Positions 1 through 7,052 are shown, counted from the stretch's first letter. The stretch is 16,492 nt of DNA from an uncultured Micavibrio sp. (GCA_937896295.1 CALBME010000039.1:1-16492); one strand, 5' to 3'. The notes: a model not told the origin generated them from the sequence alone. Made by a program: numbers and translations.

Positions 1-428
1 CGGGCGGATGTCGATCGGGCCAGCATGTTCAGGCGGCCGAGATAATCGCCGGATACCGGCAATATGCGGGCATCCGTGATGGCGTGCGTGGGCAGGACGT
101 AGATCAGGCCGCCCTGTGTTGCCCGTGCAAGACATGCGAGCGCCTGAAAGTCGGCCGGTGCCGTGCGGGCGAGGGCGATGGATGCATCCGCCGCGCGTTT
201 CCATGCGGTCTCGTACTCGGTGGCTTTAAGCCCATTAAAATTAAAGACATTGGCGACGAAGTTCGTGACCGCCTTTTGTGAGAACGGCACGTTGTCCAGC
301 CTGTCCTCAAGGTAACGCGCCCGCGCGTCACGGTTTCCGGTAAAAGAAGGGGCTTGTGTCTGTGCCGCGAGCGGTGTCGCCGTCATCGTGAATGCGAGAA
401 CGGTGGCAATGATTTTAGGTGAGGACAT
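1..428 (-). CDS. Exported protein of unknown function, N-terminal part (cut by window edge)
   Basis: The frame is open from an ATG at 428 to the window edge, giving 142 complete codons with no stop. The first 23 or so residues look like a Sec signal peptide: a short lysine-containing start (MSSPKII), a hydrophobic core (ATVLAFTMTATP) and a likely cleavage site after LAA or LAAQ. The mature part visible is soluble and mixed in charge, with one cysteine in the sequence ALACLARATQGG and the phrase NVFNFNGLKATEYETAWKRA. I do not recognise the family. The start overlaps the 3' end of the upstream gene by 14 bases, so the two are probably translated from one message. No strong ribosome site is visible before the ATG, consistent with translational coupling. 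The C-terminus lies outside the window. Confidence 0.7.
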   Translation of the reverse strand, partial: MSSPKIIATVLAFTMTATPLAAQTQAPSFTGNRDARARYLEDRLDNVPFSQKAVTNFVANVFNFNGLKATEYETAWKRAADASIALARTAPADFQALACLARATQGGLIYVLPTHAITDARILPVSGDYLGRLNMLARSTSA

Positions 429-924
429 TTCGTTTGCCCGTAAGGCACAGGCGGGACGCCTTGGTCACCGCATCCTTTTGTCGTGAGCCTGTGTTGATCT
501 GCATACCATTATAGTGAATGACCAGATCGCCTGTGGTATCACGGCGGACCGATGCTTCACCGTAGGGACCCGTGCATTCGTATGTGCCTGCGGCCGCCTT
601 TTCAAAAAATTCGGGAAATGATGACGTCTGTCCGCTACAGAAGTCACGCGCGCTGGCCTGTGCGCCGGCGGAGCTGTAAACGCCGGTCGACATGAAGCGG
701 ATACGCCCATTCGGGTTGCGGATGATCAGTTCGACCTGATTTCCGGGCAGGCTCATGACGCTGGCCGATCCGTGCAGACTGCCGCATTTGTAATCGGCGG
801 CAAGGGGCTTTGCCTGTGACTTTGCGATCATGAATTCGCCGCCCTTTACCGCAATAGCGGCGGCGAGCGCGGCGCAGGCGGTGCCGACGACGGCCTGCTG
901 GATACGGGTGCTTAAAGATGTCAT
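415..924 (-). CDS. Small exported or membrane-anchored protein of unknown function
   Basis: This is a 169-residue protein. Residues 10-27 (QAVVGTACAALAAAIAVK) form a hydrophobic segment after a short N-terminus with one arginine, as in a signal peptide or anchor. The remaining part is periplasm-like and contains four cysteines, C47, C96, C117 and C160, which could form two disulfides. It also has beta-strand-like stretches such as NQVELIIRNPNGRIRFMSTG. No family is recognised. It has its own promoter candidate directly upstream (931-960), and its stop overlaps the start of the next exported gene, so the pair looks like an operon. It is divergent from ilvA. The gene is judged real because of its signal segment, operon overlap, promoter and lack of a better frame; its function is unknown. 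Confidence 0.75.
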   Translation of the reverse strand: MTSLSTRIQQAVVGTACAALAAAIAVKGGEFMIAKSQAKPLAADYKCGSLHGSASVMSLPGNQVELIIRNPNGRIRFMSTGVYSSAGAQASARDFCSGQTSSFPEFFEKAAAGTYECTGPYGEASVRRDTTGDLVIHYNGMQINTGSRQKDAVTKASRLCLTGKRNVLT

Positions 925-930
925 GGGACG

Positions 931-960
931 ATTTTATTGTTTTTTCATAATTTTAGTCAA
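931..960 (-). promoter_or_regulatory. Candidate sigma-70 promoter for the exported-protein pair
   Basis: Read on the minus strand, TTGACT (960-955) is followed after 18 bases by TAAAAT (936-931), each one mismatch from consensus. Only six bases separate the -10 element from the ATG at 924, so transcription should start at or next to the start codon and the message would be leaderless. The spacer is very A/T rich. Inferred from sequence only. Confidence 0.55.
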
Positions 961-988
961 ATTCAGTACCAGCAGGCTAATACAAAGC

Positions 989-1018
989 TTGACGCTTGTC
1001 ATAAGGGTTTGTTATAGC
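989..1018 (+). promoter_or_regulatory. Candidate sigma-70 promoter for the ilvA leader and ilvA
   Basis: TTGACG (989-994) is followed after 18 bases by TATAGC (1013-1018). The -35 element matches consensus at five of six bases and the -10 element at four of six. The predicted start point, about seven bases beyond the -10, is about 1025, which is the A of the leader-peptide ATG. It is back to back with the promoter of the divergent exported-protein pair; the two -35 elements are 28 bases apart, so a regulator bound there could affect both. Confidence 0.55.
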
Positions 1019-1024
1019 TTGCTT

Positions 1025-1078
1025 ATGCTTAACGCCGTTCAGGCCATTATTATTTCGATTAAGCTCGGCAGGATCTAA
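1025..1078 (+). CDS. Isoleucine-rich leader peptide of ilvA (proposed attenuator peptide)
   Basis: This is an 18-codon frame: MLNAVQAIIISIKLGRI and TAA. Five of 17 residues are isoleucine, three of them consecutive ATT codons at 1046-1054, with further Ile codons at 1058 and 1073, plus two Leu and one Val. It lies directly in front of the gene for the first enzyme of isoleucine synthesis. This is the expected design of a branched-chain amino-acid attenuator, where scarcity of charged tRNA-Ile stalls the ribosome. No Shine-Dalgarno sequence precedes the ATG, but the promoter places the RNA start on it, so translation would be leaderless. As I recall, the trpL leader peptide of Sinorhizobium is also leaderless, which is a precedent. 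The last codons and the stop lie inside a hairpin. Function is inferred from composition and position. Confidence 0.65.
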   Translation: MLNAVQAIIISIKLGRI

Positions 1079-1150
1079 TCTCCCTGCCGCCCAAAGCGGT
1101 TGCCGCGATACGCGCACCCCACCTTAGACATCTCCCCGAACATCAAATTT
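1066..1150 (+). promoter_or_regulatory. Proposed attenuator region: alternative hairpins and C-rich stretch before ilvA
   Basis: Hairpin A pairs CGGCAGG (1066-1072) with CCTGCCG (1083-1089) as seven perfect base pairs, with the leader stop codon in its 10-base loop. Hairpin B pairs GCCGC (1086-1090) with GCGGT (1096-1100) around CCAAA. A and B share 1086-1089 and cannot coexist. GCCG at 1034-1037 can also pair with CGGC at 1066-1069, giving a 1:2, 2:3, 3:4 scheme. A further small hairpin, CGCG-ATA-CGCG, spans 1104-1114. No U-run follows any of these, so a classical intrinsic terminator is not seen. From about 1115 to 1150 the RNA is rich in C and has only two G, as Rho-binding sites often are. 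The control model is inference. Confidence 0.45.
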
Positions 1151-1165
1151 GAAAGCGTAACGACC

Positions 1166-2710
1166 ATGACGACTCCTGCACATGTGTGTGCCGAAGCCAC
1201 CAAAGCCCAAACTCGCCTTGCGGGTGTCCTGAACCGTACCCCCAGCATCGTGATGGATGTGCCGGGTGTGGGCGAGGTGGTGGGTAAAGATGAAACCCAG
1301 CATAACGTTAACTCTTACAAAGTGCGCGGCGCGTACAACCTGATCCAGGAATTGTTCGCACGCGGCGAGGCCAATACGGTCGTGACCGCATCCGCGGGCA
1401 ATCACGCGCAGGGCGTCGCGTTTGCTGTCAGGCAGCTTGGTATGAAGGCGCGTATCTATATGCCGGTGTCTGCACCCGACATGAAAAAAGAGGCCGTGAA
1501 ATTCCATGGCGGCGACAGCGTCGAAATCGTACTTGTGGGCGACAATTATAACGAAGCCGTCAAGGCCGCCGAGGCGGATGCCGTGCGCAGCAACGCGCCT
1601 TATATCCCGGCGTTTGACAATCTGCACACGATTGCCGGACAGGCGACGATGGCGCTTGAGGTTGTTGACGATAACAAAGGCAAGGCGCCGTTCGATGTCA
1701 TTTTCCTGCAAATCGGCGGGGGCGGCATGGCCGCCGGTGTTTCGTCCGTGCTGCAGCAGGCGTATCCGCATGCGCTGATCATCGGGGTTGAGGGCGAAGA
1801 CCAGGCCTGTATGAAAGCCGCGTTTGATGCGGGCGATCTTGTTACCCTGCCGCAGGTGGACGGGTATTGCGACGGTACCGCGGTTACGCGTGCGGGCGAA
1901 GTCACGTTTGAGGTCTGCCAGCAGACGTTGAATGGCGGGGTCATGACCGTCAGCAATGACGACGTGCGCGCGGCGATCGACCTGATCTGGCGCAAGACGC
2001 ACCGACTGGTGGAGCCTTCGGGTGCCATGGGTGTGGCGGGCCTGATGAAATGGGCGCGTGAAAACCCTGAAACCGCCAAAACCGCGCGTGTCCTGACCGT
2101 TCTGTCAGGCGCGAACATGGATCTGCGTAAACTGAAACCCATGTTCGAGGACGCCGCCGGCAGCAAGCCCGAGCTGCGCCACCTGCGTCTTGAAATCAAT
2201 GAGCGTAACGGCAGCCTGCTGCAGCTGGTCGAAACATGTTTCGTCGATGTGAATATTCAAGGGTTTCAGTACGCCAAGATCGACAATGACCGCGCGTGGC
2301 CGGTCGTTACGTTCGAGGCAGATAATGCCAAGATGGCGCAGATCGCCAAATGCCTGCGTTCCAGCAAGGTAAAATTCCGCGACGTAACGGGTGCGCAGGA
2401 CGTGAATTACAGCGTCCTGCCCTACAACCCGGCGCTGTGGCGCAATCCGTTGCTTTTGACCGTGGCGTTCCCGGAACGCAAAGGCGCTTTGCGCGAATTC
2501 ATGCGCACGGTGCAGCCACACGCGAATGTCTGCTATTTTAAATACGCGTATTCCGGCGGGGAAAGCAGCACGGCGCTGATGGGGTTCGAACTGAAACCGC
2601 ACCACAGCCAGGCCAAATTCCTTGAAGCCATCAAGGCGGCGCCAGTCAGCGTTCAGCGTGTCGCCAACGATACGCGCCGCAACATGCTGTACCGGTCGCT
2701 TACGGCTTAA
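1166..2710 (+). CDS. ilvA: Threonine ammonia-lyase, biosynthetic (threonine deaminase)
   Basis: The enzyme converts threonine to 2-oxobutanoate and ammonia, the committed step to isoleucine, in the cytoplasm with pyridoxal phosphate. The 514 residues match the length of the biosynthetic E. coli type. The PLP lysine is K52 in NSYKVRGAYN. TASAGNHAQGVAF (74-86) and the glycine loop IGGGGMAAGVSS that binds the phosphate are clear. From about residue 330 there are two ACT-like regulatory repeats (starting near LRHLRLEINERNGSLLQL and LLLTVAFPERKGALREFM), so allosteric inhibition by isoleucine is expected. The ATG at 1166 is preferred over an in-frame TTG at 1100: it gives the family length, and the TTG lies within the leader hairpins. 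No strong ribosome site is visible. Regulation by an isoleucine-rich leader peptide upstream is proposed. The stop overlaps the convergent gltX stop. Confidence 0.95.
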   Translation: MTTPAHVCAEATKAQTRLAGVLNRTPSIVMDVPGVGEVVGKDETQHNVNSYKVRGAYNLIQELFARGEANTVVTASAGNHAQGVAFAVRQLGMKARIYMPVSAPDMKKEAVKFHGGDSVEIVLVGDNYNEAVKAAEADAVRSNAPYIPAFDNLHTIAGQATMALEVVDDNKGKAPFDVIFLQIGGGGMAAGVSSVLQQAYPHALIIGVEGEDQACMKAAFDAGDLVTLPQVDGYCDGTAVTRAGEVTFEVCQQTLNGGVMTVSNDDVRAAIDLIWRKTHRLVEPSGAMGVAGLMKWARENPETAKTARVLTVLSGANMDLRKLKPMFEDAAGSKPELRHLRLEINERNGSLLQLVETCFVDVNIQGFQYAKIDNDRAWPVVTFEADNAKMAQIAKCLRSSKVKFRDVTGAQDVNYSVLPYNPALWRNPLLLTVAFPERKGALREFMRTVQPHANVCYFKYAYSGGESSTALMGFELKPHHSQAKFLEAIKAAPVSVQRVANDTRRNMLYRSLTA

Positions 2711-4131
2711 TGGTGGTGATGGCCGTGGTCGTGCATCCAGTGCAGGGCTGCCTTGAGGCGGTTCATCACTTCGCCCTGGCCGAGAATTTCAGCGGCCTTT
2801 GCAATCGGCGGTGATGTCATGGTGCCGCACAGCGCGGCACGGAAAGGCATCATTACCTTTGCCAGTTTGCCTGCGTATTTCTCATCCGCGATGGCCTTCA
2901 GAGCCGCTTCGATCTGATCGGCCTTAAAGTCTGCACCCAGACGCGCAAGCGCGTCATAAATGTAATGCATGGCGTGATGCGCATCGTGGTCGTGCAGGGT
3001 GTGCGCGGCCTTTTCATCGTATTCGAACGGCGCGTCCTTCAGGTACACCTGCGCATCCGTGTTCAGTTGCACCACCGTTGCGGCGCGTGATTTCAGGTCG
3101 GGCATGCCTTTGATCAGGCGTTCACGATGCGTGGCATCGGTCGAACCGATACGTTCCAGAACCATGCCGGCCAGCCGCGCGTCATCGGCCAGTTTCATGT
3201 AGTGCGCGTTGATATGGTCCAGTTTTTTTGTGTCAAGACGGGAGGGGCCGGCATTGACGTCAGTCAGTTCAAACCACTGCGTGGCCTGTTCCTTGGTGAA
3301 AATTTCGTCATCACCGTGGCTCCAGCCCAGACGCAGGAGGTAATTGCACAGGGCTTCGGGCAGGTAGCCCATTTCTTTGAATTCCATTGCGCCCTGCGCG
3401 CCGTGGCGTTTTGAAAGCTTGGCGCCGTCGGCGCCGTGGATCAGCGGGATATGTGCGAATTGCGGCACGGTCCATCCCATTGCCTCGAAAATCATTTTCT
3501 GGCGGAAGGTGTTGTTGAGGTGGTCGTCACCGCGCACGACGTGCGTTACGCCCATATCATGATCGTCGACGACGACGGCATGCATATAGGTGGGCGTGCC
3601 GTCTGAGCGCAGCAGGATCATGTCGTCCAGCTGGCTGTTGGGTACGCGGACCTCGCCCTGTACCAGATCGTTGACGACGCTGTCGCCGTCGAGTGGCGCC
3701 TTGATGCGGATGACAGGTTTGACGCCAGCGGGCGCCGTTGCCGGGTCGCGGTCCCGCCAGAAACGGTTGTATCGCGGCTGCTCGCCCTTGGCCAAGGCCT
3801 CGGCGCGCATGGCGTCCAGTTCTTCCGGCGTGCAGTAGCAGTAATACGCCTTGCCCATGGCCAGTAATTCGCGCGCGACTTCGGCGTGACGCGCTTCGCG
3901 CGCGGACTGCATGACGGGTTCTCCGTCCCAGTCGATGCCAAGCCATTTAAGGTCGCGGAAAATCGCCTCCACCGCCTCGGGTGTCGATCGTGCCTTGTCC
4001 GTATCCTCGACCCGCAGCAGGAATTTGCCGCCCACATGGCGCGTATAGCACCAGTTGAACAGGGCTGTGCGGGCGCTGCCGATATGGAGCATGCCGGTGG
4101 GCGAGGGGGCGAAACGGGTTACGACAGTCAT
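2707..4131 (-). CDS. gltX: Glutamate--tRNA ligase with histidine-rich C-terminus
   Basis: This class I synthetase attaches glutamate to tRNA-Glu and, in bacteria with GatCAB, often also to tRNA-Gln. The 474 residues are normal for the family. The HIGH-type signature is PSPTGMLHIGS (9-19) and the KMSKS-type signature is KLSKR (238-242). VEDTDKAR, GDDHLNNTFRQ and SHGDDEIF are standard GluRS blocks. CYC occurs at 98-100, but the second half of the zinc site found in some GluRS proteins is not seen. The C-terminal anticodon-binding part ends with a striking run: seven of the last 11 residues are histidine (H464, H467, H469, H471-H474). Another six His lie in 377-389. The ATG at 4131 has AAGG about 9 bases upstream and a good promoter just beyond. 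Its TAA and the ilvA TAA share the palindrome TTAA. Confidence 0.95.
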   Translation of the reverse strand: MTVVTRFAPSPTGMLHIGSARTALFNWCYTRHVGGKFLLRVEDTDKARSTPEAVEAIFRDLKWLGIDWDGEPVMQSAREARHAEVARELLAMGKAYYCYCTPEELDAMRAEALAKGEQPRYNRFWRDRDPATAPAGVKPVIRIKAPLDGDSVVNDLVQGEVRVPNSQLDDMILLRSDGTPTYMHAVVVDDHDMGVTHVVRGDDHLNNTFRQKMIFEAMGWTVPQFAHIPLIHGADGAKLSKRHGAQGAMEFKEMGYLPEALCNYLLRLGWSHGDDEIFTKEQATQWFELTDVNAGPSRLDTKKLDHINAHYMKLADDARLAGMVLERIGSTDATHRERLIKGMPDLKSRAATVVQLNTDAQVYLKDAPFEYDEKAAHTLHDHDAHHAMHYIYDALARLGADFKADQIEAALKAIADEKYAGKLAKVMMPFRAALCGTMTSPPIAKAAEILGQGEVMNRLKAALHWMHDHGHHHH

Positions 4132-4164
4132 GGGCTTGCCTTGGCTTTAGGATCAGGTATCAGT

Positions 4165-4193
4165 GTTATAAATGCTGGGGGTCCTTAAAACAA
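4165..4193 (-). promoter_or_regulatory. Candidate promoter for gltX
   Basis: On the minus strand TTGTTT (4193-4188) is followed after exactly 17 bases by TATAAC (4170-4165), which is one mismatch from the consensus -10. The predicted start near 4158 gives a leader of about 27 bases containing an AAGG ribosome site. The promoter overlaps the first codons of the divergent comEC. The -10 lies in a symmetric GTTATAAA, so a plus-strand TATAAA exists too, but it runs into the comEC ATG and cannot serve that start. Confidence 0.5.
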
Positions 4194-6310
4194 TCACGGA
4201 AGAATGGCGCGAACACTGGCGTCCCTCGCGGGACCGGGTGTTGTGGGCGCCGGTATTCCTGGCGGCTGGAATCTGCCTGTATTTCGCCCTTTTACGCGAG
4301 CCTGCCGCGTGGACCGGCGCCGGGGCTGCGGCCATTTTTGCGGGTATGGCGCTTGCGGCCTCCCGCCGGGCGCCCGCGCTGGCCTATCCCTTGACCGGCC
4401 TGTTCCTGGTCGCGTTGGGGTTCGCGATTGCGCAGGTCCGCACCGACATGGTGTCGTCGCCCCTGTTGGAGAGGGAAATCAATTACACCCGCGTCGAGGG
4501 GCGCGTACGGGACATTACGGTCGCCGATATCAATCCCAAGACCGGACGCCAGCGATCGAAAAAGGTTACGCTGGATTCCCTTATCATCGAAAAACTTCCG
4601 CCCGAGGCGACGCCGCGCAGCATCCGCCTGACCACTTATCACGTCCCGGACAGCGTGGTGCCCGGCGACCGCATTGCCATGCTTGCCCATCTGATGCCGC
4701 CATCAGGGCCGGTGGCTCCGAACGGCTTTTCGTACCGGCAGATGGCGTTCTTCGAGCAGCTGGGCGCAACCGGATTCACGATGGGGCATTTCGAGGCGAT
4801 CGCAAAGGCCGATGCGCCGAAGCAGGTATGGTTCAATGCCCTGCGCCAGAAAATCGCGGCGCGTATCTCCGGGGAAATGCCGCACCCGCAAAGTGCCGTG
4901 ACCACGGCGCTTCTGGCTGGGGAGCGGTCGAGCATTCCCGAACCCATCAATGACAGCTTGCGCGACAGCGGCCTTTACCACCTGCTGTCCATTTCCGGTC
5001 TGCACGTGGCGATCGTGTGCGGTGTCACATTTTTCGCACTGCGTTTCCTGATGGCGCTGTTTCCGTGGATGGCGCTGAATATTCCGATCAAGAAAATCGC
5101 AGCCGGTGTCGCGCTGGCCGCAGGATTATTTTATTCGATGCTGGCGGGCATGCCGGTACCGACGGAACGCGCCATGTTCATGACGGGGCTTGCCCTGCTG
5201 GCCGTGATGCTGGACCGTGCGGCCATGTCGATGCGCACCATCGCGCTGGCGGCATTTTTTGTCCTGCTGATCCAGCCGGAAAGCGTGACAGGCGCGTCGT
5301 TTCAGCTGTCCTTCGCCGCAGTCCTTTCCATGATCGCGTTTTATGAAGGCGCCGGGCGCAGATGGGGCGTGGCCAGCCGTGACGATGGATGGATCCGGCG
5401 GCTGTTTGTCTATTTCCTTGGAATCATCGTCACGACGGTGCTGGTCAGTCTGGCGACATTGCCGGCCATTTTACATCATTTCGGGCGGTTTCAGATCCTG
5501 GGTGTGATTGCGAATGCGGTCGCCATTCCGCTGACGTCGTTCGTGGTGATGCCCGCAGGGATGGCCGCCATGCTTTTGATGCCGTTGCATCTGGAAGGGC
5601 CTTTCCTGAAAATCGCCGGCCTTGGGATTGACGGTACGCTATGGATCGCGCGGGAGGTCGCCGCGATGCCGCACGCGACGGCGGCGTGGCCCAACCTGCC
5701 CGCCGGCTGGTACGCGGGTGCCATGGCCGGTTTTCTGATGATCTGCCTGTGGCGGGGGCGCGCGCGCTGGATCGGCGTGCCGGTGATGGTGCTGGCCATT
5801 GTGCTGGGCCTGCATTTCGGTGCGCGGCCGGTGGCAATGATCAATGATACGGGGACGGCGCTGGGCGTGTCCGGCGGCGGGCAGATCGCCTATTTTGGGC
5901 GCGCGCCGGGCAAGTTCGAGAAGGACAACTGGAAAAGCGTCTGGGGCGGTGTCGAGTTCAATGACGGCAAGATCGTCAAGGACGCGTTGTGGCAATCGGG
6001 TGATGTGAGTGTGTCGTGCGACGACTGGGCGTGCCGGATCGTGCGCAGCGGCCAGCCGCAGGGCGTAAGCGTGGTGCGCCATGCCAGCGTCCTGCCGGAG
6101 GAATGCAACTGGGCGCAGATGGTCGTGACTTTGGACAAGGCGATCAGCGATGCGCGTCAGGAACACTGCGCCGCCCGGATGGTGCCGATATGGGACATCA
6201 TGCGCGGCGGCGGCATGGCGCTGTATGCAGACGCGAAAGGATGGCACGCCGAACCGTTCACGCCGGAGGGCGAGCGACGGCCATGGACGTTGCGCCCGCA
6301 GGCGCGATAA
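4172..6310 (+). CDS. comEC: ComEC/Rec2-family inner-membrane DNA-uptake channel protein
   Basis: ComEC proteins form the inner-membrane channel for single-stranded DNA in natural transformation. In this 712-residue protein, two N-terminal membrane segments (APVFLAAGICLYFALL, then the stretch around 50-90) lead into a soluble region of about 95-230. The competence domain follows, with the signature LLSISGLHVAIVCG (H278) and eight or so hydrophobic helices to about 545. The C-terminal 160 residues occupy the place of the lactamase-like nuclease domain but have no HxHxDH metal motif. They contain CDDWACRIV, the kind of degenerate end I associate with alphaproteobacterial members, so DNA cutting by this domain is unlikely. 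The ATG at 4172 is the earliest possible start, because TAA precedes it directly. No ribosome site is visible. No other competence gene is in view, so a role in transformation is not shown. Confidence 0.88.
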   Translation: MLGVLKTITEEWREHWRPSRDRVLWAPVFLAAGICLYFALLREPAAWTGAGAAAIFAGMALAASRRAPALAYPLTGLFLVALGFAIAQVRTDMVSSPLLEREINYTRVEGRVRDITVADINPKTGRQRSKKVTLDSLIIEKLPPEATPRSIRLTTYHVPDSVVPGDRIAMLAHLMPPSGPVAPNGFSYRQMAFFEQLGATGFTMGHFEAIAKADAPKQVWFNALRQKIAARISGEMPHPQSAVTTALLAGERSSIPEPINDSLRDSGLYHLLSISGLHVAIVCGVTFFALRFLMALFPWMALNIPIKKIAAGVALAAGLFYSMLAGMPVPTERAMFMTGLALLAVMLDRAAMSMRTIALAAFFVLLIQPESVTGASFQLSFAAVLSMIAFYEGAGRRWGVASRDDGWIRRLFVYFLGIIVTTVLVSLATLPAILHHFGRFQILGVIANAVAIPLTSFVVMPAGMAAMLLMPLHLEGPFLKIAGLGIDGTLWIAREVAAMPHATAAWPNLPAGWYAGAMAGFLMICLWRGRARWIGVPVMVLAIVLGLHFGARPVAMINDTGTALGVSGGGQIAYFGRAPGKFEKDNWKSVWGGVEFNDGKIVKDALWQSGDVSVSCDDWACRIVRSGQPQGVSVVRHASVLPEECNWAQMVVTLDKAISDARQEHCAARMVPIWDIMRGGGMALYADAKGWHAEPFTPEGERRPWTLRPQAR

Positions 6311-6319
6311 AGCGCGTTA

Positions 6320-7015
6320 TCAATGATACTGGCGGTAAATGCCTGACAGAATGCCCTGAACCTGTACGCGGCCGCCTTCAAAGGTGCGGATTTCGTAGTC
6401 AGGATTTTCAGGGATGAGGTCGATATGGCTGCCGCGGCGGCGCAGGCGTTTGAGCGTGACTTCCTGATCGTCCACGAGGGCGACGACGATATCGCCGTCA
6501 TGCGCCGTATTCGCCTTTTTAATCACGGCGACGTCCTGGTTCATGATACCCGCGTCTTTCATGGAATCGCCGTCGACGATCAGGGCGTAGAAATCACCCT
6601 TGCCGAGCATGGAAGACGGCATGTCGATGCTCTGCCCGTCATGGCGGATGGCTTCGATGGGCGTACCGGCGGCAATTTTGCCGAGCAGAGGAATGGATGA
6701 AACCAGCTGGCGGTCGGCCTGCGCGCGATAGGAAGACAGGTCGGTAACGAGGCGCGCCTTCTGTGCGACTTCGGAATGGTCGCTGGCGCCGGGCGTATAG
6801 CCCTCAGGCAGGCGGCGGACATGAAGCGCGCGGGCACGGTTGGGCAGGCGTTCGAGGAAACCGCGTTCGACCAGTGCCTCGATCAGGCGGTGAATGCCGG
6901 ATTTGGATTTAAGATCCAGCGCGTCCTTCATTTCGTCGAAGGACGGGGCCAGATCACCCTCCGCCATTTTTTCATGAATAAAGATCAGCAGGTCGCGCTG
7001 TTTCTTGGTTAACAT
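6320..7015 (-). CDS. lexA: LexA, SOS response repressor and self-cleaving protease
   Basis: LexA represses DNA-damage genes and cleaves itself when RecA filaments form. The protein has 231 residues. Residues 1-65 are the winged-helix DNA-binding domain (PSFDEMKDALDLKSKSGIHRL at 24-44, then ERGFLERLPNRARAL). A linker follows, then the cleavage site A116-G117 in KIAAGTPIEA. The catalytic pair is S151 in VDGDSMKDAG and K189 in VTLKRL. The linker is long, in line with alphaproteobacterial LexA. A strong ribosome site, AAGGGGA (7027-7021), lies six bases before the ATG. An SOS box at 7053-7067 points to autoregulation. It follows trpC on the same strand with only 54 bases between and no terminator, so read-through from the trp genes is possible. 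The molybdenum-cofactor genes often found between trpC and lexA in alphaproteobacteria are absent here. Confidence 0.95.
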   Translation of the reverse strand: MLTKKQRDLLIFIHEKMAEGDLAPSFDEMKDALDLKSKSGIHRLIEALVERGFLERLPNRARALHVRRLPEGYTPGASDHSEVAQKARLVTDLSSYRAQADRQLVSSIPLLGKIAAGTPIEAIRHDGQSIDMPSSMLGKGDFYALIVDGDSMKDAGIMNQDVAVIKKANTAHDGDIVVALVDDQEVTLKRLRRRGSHIDLIPENPDYEIRTFEGGRVQVQGILSGIYRQYH

Positions 7016-7052
7016 GGTATTCCCCTTATAAATGCTAATATATTCTCTATAT

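Noticed and set aside
961..988. Possible operator between the divergent promoters upstream of ilvA
   Set aside because: No convincing inverted or direct repeat is present in the 28 bases between the -35 elements.
1100..1165. TTG start adding 22 residues to IlvA
   Set aside because: The extra residues resemble no IlvA, the TTG lies in a hairpin arm of the leader, and the ATG at 1166 gives the standard 514 residues.
1124..2002. A 292-codon minus-strand frame opposite ilvA
   Set aside because: A shadow of ilvA codon bias with arginine- and histidine-rich, low-complexity translation; no motif or ribosome site supports it.
6301..6318. Short hairpin between convergent comEC and lexA
   Set aside because: Only four Watson-Crick pairs plus two G-U pairs (GGCGCG/CGCGTT) with no U-run; too weak to call a terminator.
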